Shown here: piece after piece, positions 35,180-43,311 of the stretch
Position numbering within the stretch: the stretch's first letter is position 1
Layout of the letters: the number at the start of each line of letters is the position of its first letter
Notes under the pieces: model-generated
What the model was told of the DNA's origin: nothing
The model's input: the letters and a program-made list of their open reading frames with translations, nothing else
The model's database searches: none
Program-made: the position numbers and the translations under genes
Assembly: GCA_020639295.1 (NCBI GenBank)
Contig: JACKGY010000011.1
Coordinates: 1-64,000, forward strand
DNA: 64,000 bases
Source of the DNA: Planctomycetota bacterium
GTDB taxonomy: Bacteria > Planctomycetota > GCA-002687715 > DRQF01
Direction of reading: 5' to 3'

Positions 35180-35974
35180 ATGAACGAGATTCGGTTGATC
35201 CTGGCGGCTTCGTTCGCCCTCGTGCTCGCGGCCTGCAACGGCCCGAACAGTCGCTACGAGGAGTTCGGGGACCGCGTCAACACCGAGGGTTTCGGCCATC
35301 GCTACGCCCAGCCCGAGAACCTCGACGAGCTGGTGATCGGCCCCGACGACACGCTCAACATCCAGATCGCCAACAATCCCCAGCTCTCCGGCAACCAGCT
35401 GGTCCGGATCGAGGGCACGATCACCATGCCCTTCGTCGACCAGGTGAAGGTCGCGGGCCTGACCCCGACCCAGATCCGCGACAAGCTGGAGATCCTGCTC
35501 TCACCCTACATCCGCGACGTCACCGTGCAGGTGGTGCCGGTGAACATCCAGAGCAAGAACGTCTACGTCATCGCCAAGGACCTCGACGGCGACATCTCGG
35601 TGGGCAAGGTCCCGGTCACCGGCGACATGACCCTGATCGATCTCCTGGTCGACGCGAACGGCGGCTTCCCGGCCTTCTCGGACGACTGTCACGTGCGCGT
35701 CCTGCGCGGCGACCCGATGCACCCGAAGGTGCTCGACATCAACGTCCACGACATGCTGGTCAACGGCTACATGGCCGGCAACATCCGCATGCTGCCCGAC
35801 GACATGGTCTACTTTCCGCCGGACTTCTGGGGCAAGTTGACGATCCTCACCCGGCGTACCACCCGTCCGATCCGCGAGCTGTCGAACTCCGTGCGGGGCA
35901 TCTCCACCGCGGTCGACCTCCTCGAGGACGGCAAGATCGACAGCAGTGGCCGCTACGGCGGTTACGGGAACTAG
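35180..35974 (+). CDS. Polysaccharide export outer-membrane lipoprotein (Wza-like)
   Basis: The product has 264 residues from ATG 35180 behind GAGGGA. A lipoprotein signal ends in LVLAAC, with the lipidated Cys followed by Asn. The Poly_export domain begins LVIGPDDTLNIQIANNPQLS, with a SLBB-type segment about residues 115-190. The C-terminus lacks an obvious membrane helix. It should form the export channel. It opens the second exopolysaccharide block, 9 bp before the co-polymerase gene. Confidence 0.88.
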   Translation: MNEIRLILAASFALVLAACNGPNSRYEEFGDRVNTEGFGHRYAQPENLDELVIGPDDTLNIQIANNPQLSGNQLVRIEGTITMPFVDQVKVAGLTPTQIRDKLEILLSPYIRDVTVQVVPVNIQSKNVYVIAKDLDGDISVGKVPVTGDMTLIDLLVDANGGFPAFSDDCHVRVLRGDPMHPKVLDINVHDMLVNGYMAGNIRMLPDDMVYFPPDFWGKLTILTRRTTRPIRELSNSVRGISTAVDLLEDGKIDSSGRYGGYGN

Positions 35975-35983
35975 GAGGAACGC

Positions 35984-37633
35984 ATGGCGGCCACCGAAGT
36001 CCAGACCGTTCTTCCCCAGCCCTACGAGGTGGAGCAGGGGCCCGGCCTCGCCGATTACCTCGGTATCTTCCGGCGCCGGCTGGGCCTGATCCTGGTCCCC
36101 TTCGTCCTGCTGACCCTGATCGCGGGCCTCGTTGCCTACGTCGTCCCGCCGCAGTACACCCAGTCGACGCGCTTCAAGATCAAGGACCCGAGCATGCTCT
36201 CGGGCGTGCTCGCCGGCGTCTCGGCCACCATCCCGCACAAGCCCCTGCTCACCACGATCGTCCCGGACATCAAGCGCCAGCGCTTCCTCGAGCCGATCGT
36301 CCGCAAGGTGGGCCTGACCGAGGGCTACAACCTCAACGACCCGCTCGAGCAGACCGAGTTCTACAAGCGGGTGTTCACCAACCTCGAGATCGCGCGCAAC
36401 GGCAGCGACACCAAGCCGGGCGCGGACACCTTCGAGTTCACCTACACCGGCCGCAGCCAGGAGCGCAACGTCGAGTTCCTCAACGAGCTGCGCGAATCTT
36501 ACGCGGAGCTCTTCCGGCGCGACTACCGTAACTCCGCCCTCGGCGTCTACGAGCAGCAGAAGGCGCGGATCCAGGACCTCCGCAACCAGCTGGCGCAGCT
36601 CGAGGGTGCCTACGAGACCTTCAAGACTTCGCCCGACTACCGCCTGGTGGGCATCCGCAAGACCCACCTGAAGGAGGAGAGCGATCTCAACCTGAAGGCC
36701 CAGGACCTACGCATCGAGATCAGCAACCTCGAGGCGCAGTACGACCGGATCGAGATGCAGCTCCGCGACCAGAGCCAGACCAGCAGCGTCTTCAGCCAGG
36801 TGCAGAACCCCAAGAAGGCTGCCGAGCGGCTCGCCATCGACGCCTTGAAGACCCAGCTCAACGACCTGGTGGTCAACAAGAACTGGACCGATCTGGTGCC
36901 GGCGGTCCGGGACCTGCGCGCCGAGATCGAGGACCGTGAGGCCAAGTGGAAGGAGATGCCCGATCGGGTCGAGGGCGTGGTCCAGCTGACCCAGAACCAG
37001 GTCTACGTCGACCTCGAGGGCAAGAAGTACGACCTCCAGCGCGAGATCCAGGGCTACCGCAACGGGCTCCAGGGCGTCATGCGCCGGCTCGAGCAGGTGC
37101 AGGACGAACTGACCCGCGAATTCGACCTCTCGGCCACCGACACCAAGTTCCAGAACGACATCATCGACCTGAAGCGTCGCGAGAGGCAGGCCGACGGCAG
37201 CTACAGCGCCATCGAGAGCGCCTGGGAACGGGTCAAGGGCAAGGGCAGCGACCTGTTCGAGACCCTCGAACTGCCGAATCCCAACACCCGGCCGGTGTTC
37301 CCGTCGATCCCGCTGTTCATGGCCATCGGCGCCGGCGCCGGCGCGCTTCTCGGCATCGGTCTCGCCTTCTTGAAGGAGTTCTCGAGCATGACCTTCCTCA
37401 CCTCCGGCCAGGTGCAGAGCCGCCTGCCGGTGCCGATCCTCGGTGAGGTGAGCGAGATCCAGACCGAAGAGGAACGGATCGGGGAGCGCAATCGGAAGAT
37501 CAGGAACTACCTGATCGTGGGCCTGGTCGTCCTGGTCCTCGGATTCATCCACTACTGCTACTTCGAGGCCTCGATGAACGCCGTCCTGCCGACGCCGCTC
37601 ATCGACCTGCTCGACAAGCTCTACGGAGGCTGA
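35984..37633 (+). CDS. Wzz/GNVR-type polysaccharide co-polymerase
   Basis: The product has 549 residues. The N-terminal Wzz domain includes a membrane helix at about residues 32-53 (LGLILVPFVLLTLIAGLVAY). A long periplasmic coiled coil covers about 170-420. The Pro-rich segment PNTRPVFPSIPLF leads into a membrane helix (445-462), and another helix lies near 506-525. No cytoplasmic kinase domain is fused. Such proteins set chain length with the Wza-like channel and the partner ATPase or CpsD-like protein encoded next. Confidence 0.88.
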   Translation: MAATEVQTVLPQPYEVEQGPGLADYLGIFRRRLGLILVPFVLLTLIAGLVAYVVPPQYTQSTRFKIKDPSMLSGVLAGVSATIPHKPLLTTIVPDIKRQRFLEPIVRKVGLTEGYNLNDPLEQTEFYKRVFTNLEIARNGSDTKPGADTFEFTYTGRSQERNVEFLNELRESYAELFRRDYRNSALGVYEQQKARIQDLRNQLAQLEGAYETFKTSPDYRLVGIRKTHLKEESDLNLKAQDLRIEISNLEAQYDRIEMQLRDQSQTSSVFSQVQNPKKAAERLAIDALKTQLNDLVVNKNWTDLVPAVRDLRAEIEDREAKWKEMPDRVEGVVQLTQNQVYVDLEGKKYDLQREIQGYRNGLQGVMRRLEQVQDELTREFDLSATDTKFQNDIIDLKRRERQADGSYSAIESAWERVKGKGSDLFETLELPNPNTRPVFPSIPLFMAIGAGAGALLGIGLAFLKEFSSMTFLTSGQVQSRLPVPILGEVSEIQTEEERIGERNRKIRNYLIVGLVVLVLGFIHYCYFEASMNAVLPTPLIDLLDKLYGG

Positions 37634-37636
37634 AGA

Positions 37637-38536
37637 ATGTACGAGTCGTTCTTCGGCTTCGAACGGCCGCCCTTCAACAACACGCCGGACACGAGCTTCT
37701 ATTTTCCCAGCGAGCGGCACAACGAGGCGCTGGCCCAGCTCCTCTACACCGTGACCGCGCGCAAGGGTTTCGCGGTGCTCACCGGCGAGATCGGGTCCGG
37801 CAAGACGACCCTCTGCCGCAGCATGCTGAAGCAGATGGACGAGGACACGGTCTGCGCGCTGATCACCAATCCGCGCCTGACCGGCATCCAGCTCCTCTAC
37901 AGCGTCGCCCGGGAGTTCCACCTCGACGTCGACCAGGTGCACCGGGTCGCGATCCTCGATGCGATCAACGAGTTCCTGATCGAGATGCTCGCCCAGGACA
38001 AGAACGTCATCCTGATCATCGACGAGGCGCAGAACCTGCCGCTGTCGACCCTCGAGGAGGTCCGGCTGATCTCCAACCTGGAGACCGAGACCGAGAAGCT
38101 GATCCAGATCCTCCTGCTCGGCCAGCCCGAGCTCCGGCGCAAGCTGGAGCACCCGAGCCTCCTGCAGCTGAGACAGCGGATCGCGATGCGCTTCCACCTG
38201 ACCGCGCTCGACCAGGACGAGATGCTGCAGTACATCCAGCACCGCATGCGGATCGCGGGACCGCACCATCGGGTCCGGTTCTCCTCGCGGGCGCTGGCCA
38301 TGATCTACCGGTATTCGGGAGGCGTGCCGCGCCTGGTCAACCTGCTCTGCGACCGGGTGCTGATCACCGCCTTCACCATGGAGACCAACAAGGTGGCGGC
38401 CAACGTGGTCCTGACCGCAATTCGCGAGATCGAGGGACCGGACTGGAACTTCAAGCGGGCGGCTGCCGAAGAGAAGGAGGCGAAGACGCGCAAGTCCTTC
38501 CTCCGGCTGCCCTTCTTCGCCAGCAAGACGCGTTGA
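37637..38536 (+). CDS. ExeA-type AAA ATPase of XrtA/PEP-CTERM-style loci
   Basis: The product has 299 residues, starting YESFFGFERPPFNNTPD, the characteristic ExeA/PrsE-type opening. Walker A is GEIGSGKTTLC, Walker B is VILIIDEAQNLP, and LETETEKLIQILLLGQPEL follows. The C-terminal winged region contains YSGGVPRLVNLLCDR. In exosortase-A polysaccharide loci this ATPase sits between the Wzz and CpsD genes, exactly as here. Its precise role is not established. Confidence 0.9.
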   Translation: MYESFFGFERPPFNNTPDTSFYFPSERHNEALAQLLYTVTARKGFAVLTGEIGSGKTTLCRSMLKQMDEDTVCALITNPRLTGIQLLYSVAREFHLDVDQVHRVAILDAINEFLIEMLAQDKNVILIIDEAQNLPLSTLEEVRLISNLETETEKLIQILLLGQPELRRKLEHPSLLQLRQRIAMRFHLTALDQDEMLQYIQHRMRIAGPHHRVRFSSRALAMIYRYSGGVPRLVNLLCDRVLITAFTMETNKVAANVVLTAIREIEGPDWNFKRAAAEEKEAKTRKSFLRLPFFASKTR

Positions 38537-38545
38537 GGAATTGAG

Positions 38546-39595
38546 ATGGGCCGGATACACGACGCCCTGAAGAAGGCGGAAGAGGAGCGCAAGAAGCGCC
38601 GGGAAGGCCAGACGGTCGACGCCCCGGCTCCTGCTCCGGCCCCCAAGCCCGCGCCGGCACCCGCGCCCCGGACGGTCACCGAGATTCCGGTGACGTCGCG
38701 CGTCGAGGCGCCGCGTCCCGAGCCGACCCGCGCGGAGACCGTCCGCACCGAGCCGATTCGAACGGAGCCGGTCCGCAAGGAGAGCGCGCGCAGCGAGCCT
38801 CCACGACGCCCGGTCATGCCGGTCGAGACCGCCGCGATCGAGCTGCCCCAGCCGGAGAGCCACAAGGTCAAGAAGGGCATCGCCGCCGGAATCGAGCGGG
38901 CCCGGCAGACCTTCGTGGATTCGGGCGGCGGTCACCGCTTCGGCGAGCTCCTGCTCACCCTGCATGCCCCGACCGATCAGCGCTCGGAGCAGATCCGCGC
39001 GATCCGGACCAACATCCTCGGCCTGCGCAAGGTGCCGCAGGTCCTGGCCGTCACCTCGGCGGTCACCGACGAGGGCGCCGGTCTCACCGCCTCGAACCTC
39101 GCCGTCTGTTTCGCCGAGGACCTGACCCAGAAGATCCTGCTGGTCGACGCCGACCTGCGCGGCTCGCGGCTGCGCGGCTTCTTCGACGTCGCCGAGGATC
39201 AGCCCGGTTTCACCGAGATCCTCGAGGGCAAGCTCGACCCCCGGAAGGCCATGGTGCCCTCCGGTCTGGCGAACCTCCAGCTCGTCACCGCCGGACGCGC
39301 GGTGGAGAATCCCGGCGGCCTCCTCGCCAGCCAGGCCCTGGCCGGCATGGTGGCGGCCTGGCGCGAGGACTTCGATCGGATCGTCTTCGTCCTGCCGCCG
39401 GTCAACGAGGCCAGCGATGCGGCGGTGATCGGCCGCGAGCTCGATGGCGTGCTGATGGTGGTCAAGCTGAGCGCCACGCCCAGGCGCGAGTCCGAGCACG
39501 CGATCGAGGCCCTGTCGGCCTCGGGCGTCGGCGTGATCGGCTGCGTCGTCACCAACGCGGGCCGGGTCCGGGAGCGTCCGGGACGCCGCGGCTGA
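38546..39595 (+). CDS. CpsD/CapB-like P-loop protein with degenerate nucleotide motifs
   Basis: The product has 349 residues. The N-terminus GRIHDALKKAEEERKKRR is typical of XrtA-associated BY-kinase-like proteins. A Pro/Ala/Arg-rich linker (25-100) follows, then the EQIRAIRTNI oligomerisation motif. The expected Walker A reads AVTDEGAGLTASNLA (171-185), so the lysine and Ser/Thr are lost. Walker A' ILLVDADLR is intact, and Walker B FDRIVFVLPPV lacks its Asp. There is no C-terminal Tyr cluster. It probably lacks kinase activity and acts as a structural partner of the Wzz-like protein. Confidence 0.85.
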   Translation: MGRIHDALKKAEEERKKRREGQTVDAPAPAPAPKPAPAPAPRTVTEIPVTSRVEAPRPEPTRAETVRTEPIRTEPVRKESARSEPPRRPVMPVETAAIELPQPESHKVKKGIAAGIERARQTFVDSGGGHRFGELLLTLHAPTDQRSEQIRAIRTNILGLRKVPQVLAVTSAVTDEGAGLTASNLAVCFAEDLTQKILLVDADLRGSRLRGFFDVAEDQPGFTEILEGKLDPRKAMVPSGLANLQLVTAGRAVENPGGLLASQALAGMVAAWREDFDRIVFVLPPVNEASDAAVIGRELDGVLMVVKLSATPRRESEHAIEALSASGVGVIGCVVTNAGRVRERPGRRG

Positions 39596-39611
39596 AGCGG
39601 GACCTGGAACG

Positions 39612-40814
39612 ATGAACATCCTCTATCTCGTTCATCGCATTCCCTATCCGCCCGACAAGGGCGACAAGATCAGGTCCCACCGTTGGCTGCGGCACCTGGC
39701 GGCGCGGCATCGCGTCCACCTGGTGACCCTCTACGACGATCCCGGAGACGTCGTCCACCTGAAGCAGCTCGAGGGTCTCTGCGCCAGCGTCCACGCCCTC
39801 CCGCTCCGGCGCAACCGGGCCCGTATCAAGGCGCTGCTCGGCCTGCTCGGTTCGGCGCCGCTGAGCCTGGCCTGGTTCGACTCGGCCGAGCTGAAGGCCG
39901 CGGTCGCCGACCTCGTCGCGCGCGAGGGCATCGACCTCGCCCTGTGCTACTCCTCGTCCATGGCACCCTATCTCGACGGCCTCGATCTGCCGCTCAAGGT
40001 CATGGACATGGTGGACGTCGACTCCGAGAAGTTCCGCAGCTACGCGGCCCTGGGCCGGGGCCCGAAGGCGAGGATCTACGGCCTCGAGGCCCGGCGCCTG
40101 GCGCGCTACGAGGAGAAGCTGGTCGAGGACTTCGATTCGGTCATCCTGTGTACCGAACAGGAGGCCGTCCTGCTCGCCGACCGCGTCGAACGTCGCGACA
40201 AGATCGTGGCCATCGGCAACGGCGTCGACCTGCCCGAGATCGAGCGCACCGAAGGTGACCGAGCGGGACAACGCCTGATCTTCGTCGGCGCCATGGACTA
40301 TCAGGCCAACGTCGACGCCGTCGTCTACGCCGCCCATGAGATCATGCCGCTGGTGCTCGACGAGCACCCCGATGCCCGCTTCCAGATCGTCGGTCGCGAC
40401 CCGACGCCCGAGGTCCGGGCCCTGGCCGCGCTGCCCGGCGTCGAGGTGACCGGGGCGGTGCCCGACATCGGGCGCCACCTCGCCGACGCGACCCTCAGCC
40501 TGGTGCCGCTCCGGGTCGCCCAGGGCATCCAGAACAAGGTGCTCGAGGCCATGGCCTGGGCGCTGCCGGTGATCACCGCGCCACGCATCGTGACCTCCCT
40601 CGGCCTCGATGACCTCGGGCCGGTGATCGCGGCCGAGAGCGCGAAGGACTACGCCCGGGCGGTGGTGGATCTGCTCGAGGACCCCGACGAGTGCCGGCGC
40701 CGCGGCCGGGCCGGTCGCGCCTTCGTGGCCGAGGCCTTCGCCTGGCAGCCGCGGCTCGACGCGCTCGATCGCACGCTCCGGATCGACGTCGCGCGGACGG
40801 GGGCTCCGGCATGA
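39612..40814 (+). CDS. Glycosyltransferase, stp1 family of XrtA/PEP-CTERM loci
   Basis: The product has 400 residues with the family opening ILYLVHRIPYPPDKGDKIRS. Other landmarks are VMDMVDVDSEKFRSYA, the donor-site hinge LIFVGAMDYQANVDAV, and RVAQGIQNKVLEAMAWALPV. It is a GT-B fold enzyme of the GT4-like group described as TIGR03087. It overlaps the next glycosyltransferase by 4 bases. The sugar it adds is unknown. Confidence 0.88.
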   Translation: MNILYLVHRIPYPPDKGDKIRSHRWLRHLAARHRVHLVTLYDDPGDVVHLKQLEGLCASVHALPLRRNRARIKALLGLLGSAPLSLAWFDSAELKAAVADLVAREGIDLALCYSSSMAPYLDGLDLPLKVMDMVDVDSEKFRSYAALGRGPKARIYGLEARRLARYEEKLVEDFDSVILCTEQEAVLLADRVERRDKIVAIGNGVDLPEIERTEGDRAGQRLIFVGAMDYQANVDAVVYAAHEIMPLVLDEHPDARFQIVGRDPTPEVRALAALPGVEVTGAVPDIGRHLADATLSLVPLRVAQGIQNKVLEAMAWALPVITAPRIVTSLGLDDLGPVIAAESAKDYARAVVDLLEDPDECRRRGRAGRAFVAEAFAWQPRLDALDRTLRIDVARTGAPA

Positions 40815-41944
40815 GCCTGCACGTCGTCCATCTGGTGACCAGCTTCGACATCGGCGGCCTGCAGAACGGGCTGGTCAACATCGTCAACGGCTCCGACCCC
40901 GACCGCGTGCGCCACACCATCCTGTCGATGCGGGACCGCATCGAACTGGCGGCGCGGCTCCGTCAGGGCGAGGTGATCAGCCTGGGCATTCCCGAAGGCC
41001 GCCAGACCGGCGCCTACCGGCTCATCGCCGCGCGGCTGCGCGAACTCGGTGCCGACGTCCTCCACACCCGCAACTGGGGCACCTATCCCGACGGCATCCT
41101 CGCCGCCCGCAAGGCCGGGGTCCGGTATCGGGTGCACGGCCACCACGGTCGCGACCTGGCCAACGCCGGTGGCGAGAAGCTGCGCCGGCGGATCATCGGC
41201 AGTCTCCTCGGTCTGGTCACCGACCGGATCGTGGCGCTCACGCCCAGCATGAAGGCGGAATACCGGCGCGACTTCCGGGTCGCCGAGGGCAAGATCGTGG
41301 TGATCCCGAACGGGATCGACCTCGGACGCATGGCGGCTCATCAGGCCGACCCGGCGCTGCGCTCGCCCTTCACCGTCGCCACCGTGGGCCGGCTCGACCC
41401 GGTCAAGAACCTGCCGCTCCTGATCCGGGCCTTCGCCCGCATGCCCGGCCGCTCGGCCGAAGATCTCCTGGTGATCGCCGGCGGCGGGCCCGAGGAGGAT
41501 CGGGTCCGCGCGGTCGCGGCGGAGGAGGGGATCGGCGCGAGCCTGCGCCTGCTCGGACCCCGCTCGGACGCGCCGGCGGTGATGAAGGCGGCCGACGTCT
41601 ACGTCCAGCCCTCCTTCTACGAGGGCATGTCGAATACCATCGTCGAGGCCATGGCCTGCGAACGCGCCGTGATCGCCACCGACGTCGGTGGCAACGGCGA
41701 CGTCGCCGGCCGCGAGGGCACGGCGATCCTGGTGCCCTCGGACGAGGTCGGGGCGCTGGCGGCCGAGCTGGGCAACCTGCGCGCCGACCCCGCGCGTCGG
41801 GCCGCCCTGGCGCGGCGCGGGCGGGAGCGGGTGGTGGATCTCTTCGGACTGGAGCGGATGATCGAGGCCTACACCAGACTCTACGAGGACCTCGTGCCCG
41901 GCCGGCGACCGGCGGGCCTGGCGGTCGAGGGGGCTCGGGCATGA
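40811..41944 (+). CDS. Glycosyltransferase, stp2 family of XrtA/PEP-CTERM loci
   Basis: The product has 377 residues from ATG 40811. The opening VVHLVTSFDIGGLQNGLVN and RNWGTYPDGILAA, HGHHGRDLANAGGEK, IPNGIDLGRM and VATVGRLDPVKNLPLL match the TIGR03088 class. The donor-site ExxxxE motif lies in PSFYEGMSNTIVEAMACE. It is translationally coupled to both neighbours and should add a sugar to the lipid-linked repeat unit on the cytoplasmic face. Confidence 0.88.
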   Translation: MSLHVVHLVTSFDIGGLQNGLVNIVNGSDPDRVRHTILSMRDRIELAARLRQGEVISLGIPEGRQTGAYRLIAARLRELGADVLHTRNWGTYPDGILAARKAGVRYRVHGHHGRDLANAGGEKLRRRIIGSLLGLVTDRIVALTPSMKAEYRRDFRVAEGKIVVIPNGIDLGRMAAHQADPALRSPFTVATVGRLDPVKNLPLLIRAFARMPGRSAEDLLVIAGGGPEEDRVRAVAAEEGIGASLRLLGPRSDAPAVMKAADVYVQPSFYEGMSNTIVEAMACERAVIATDVGGNGDVAGREGTAILVPSDEVGALAAELGNLRADPARRAALARRGRERVVDLFGLERMIEAYTRLYEDLVPGRRPAGLAVEGARA

Positions 41945-43311
41945 GTCTACGCCTCGCCGTCATGATGGTGATCGTGCCGATCCTGATCGGCCTCACCCTC
42001 CGCAAGCCGCGCTTCGGCCTCTACGCCACCACGGTCATGTACTACTTCCGTCCCGACGTCTGGGACGAGCCGACCTGGTGGCAGCCGGTCTACTGGCTGA
42101 CCATCGCCACCATCGTCTCCTGGGCGGTGCGGGCCAAGGATCTGCGCATGCCGCCGATCATGGCCCTGGCCATGACCATCGTGCCGGCGATGCTCATCTC
42201 CACCTTCACCGCGGTGAAGAGTTCCGACGTCTCGATGGAGACCACGATCGCGGTGATCAAGCTGATCATCGTGATGTTCCTGATCGTCCAGCTGATCCGG
42301 ACCTTGCCCCAGCTGATGACCTTCCTCTGGGTCAACCTGATCGCCAACCTCTGGACCCTGAAATCGGTCGTGGTGATCACGCTGGGTGGCGGCGATGCCT
42401 CGCGCGCCAACGTCTCGGCCGCGCAGGGCGGCGGCGCCAACTACTTGGCCATGACCTTCGTCATGGCGCTGCCCTTGCTCTTCTACCGCTTCATCGAGGG
42501 TTCGCAGCGGGAGCGCAAGTTCGCCATGGCGGTGACGCCCTTCCTGCTCTTCGGCATCATGGGCACCGGCTCGCGTGGCGGCTTCCTGACCATGTTCGCG
42601 ATCTTCATCTTCCTCGCCGTGCGCGGGAAGAAGAAGCTGGCCGGCTTCGCCGCGATCGTCGGCATGACGGTGATCTTCGCCATCGTCACCCCGCAGGCGA
42701 AGTGGGACCGGTTCATGACCACCTTCGCCGGCGAGGAGGATCGGGGATTCGCCTCGCAGAGCCGAGTCGAGCTGTGGAAGGCCGGCATGAAGATGTTCTG
42801 GGAGTCGCCCATCGTCGGCGTCGGCCACGACAACTTCCAGATGCTCTCGCCGCGCTACGTCGGTTACTTCGCCGGCCAGACGCCGATTCCCTACCAACCG
42901 CACCTCGAGGGCACGCCGGGCCACGTCGGCTTCGTCGCCCACTCGACCTGGGTGCAGGCCCTCGCCGACGGCGGGGTCGTGTTCTCGATGCCCTTCTTCG
43001 GGCTCTTCGTGCTCGCCTTCCTGATCCTCTATCGGGTCCGGCGGCTCCGCTACGACCCGCGGACGCGGCGCGAGATCTGGTTCGCCAGTCAGATCCTCGA
43101 GGGCATCATGTGGGCCTTCGTGATCGCCTCCTCCTTCGGCAGCCACATGAAGATCGACTTCCTCTGGTGGTACTTCGGCGTCGTCGGCGTCCTGGGGATC
43201 ATCGCCCGCGAGCAGTCGGCGATCTTCCGTCATCGAGAACGCCAGGCCTGGTTGCAGGCGCAGGCCGCGGCGCGGGAGCCCGAGCCGGAGCCAGCGGGAG
43301 CGGCGAGCTGA
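41941..43311 (+). CDS. O-antigen ligase/polymerase-like protein, XrtA-associated O-glycosylation ligase type
   Basis: The product is a 456-residue polytopic membrane protein with about ten helices. MYYFRPDVWDEPTWW near residues 38-52 and the first-half sequence resemble the TIGR03097 exosortase-A-associated ligases. The Wzy_C-type periplasmic loop has SRVELWKAGMKMFWESP, VGVGHDNFQ and VAHSTWVQALADGGV. It should polymerise repeat units or ligate them to an acceptor. Confidence 0.85.
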   Translation: MSLRLAVMMVIVPILIGLTLRKPRFGLYATTVMYYFRPDVWDEPTWWQPVYWLTIATIVSWAVRAKDLRMPPIMALAMTIVPAMLISTFTAVKSSDVSMETTIAVIKLIIVMFLIVQLIRTLPQLMTFLWVNLIANLWTLKSVVVITLGGGDASRANVSAAQGGGANYLAMTFVMALPLLFYRFIEGSQRERKFAMAVTPFLLFGIMGTGSRGGFLTMFAIFIFLAVRGKKKLAGFAAIVGMTVIFAIVTPQAKWDRFMTTFAGEEDRGFASQSRVELWKAGMKMFWESPIVGVGHDNFQMLSPRYVGYFAGQTPIPYQPHLEGTPGHVGFVAHSTWVQALADGGVVFSMPFFGLFVLAFLILYRVRRLRYDPRTRREIWFASQILEGIMWAFVIASSFGSHMKIDFLWWYFGVVGVLGIIAREQSAIFRHRERQAWLQAQAAAREPEPEPAGAAS

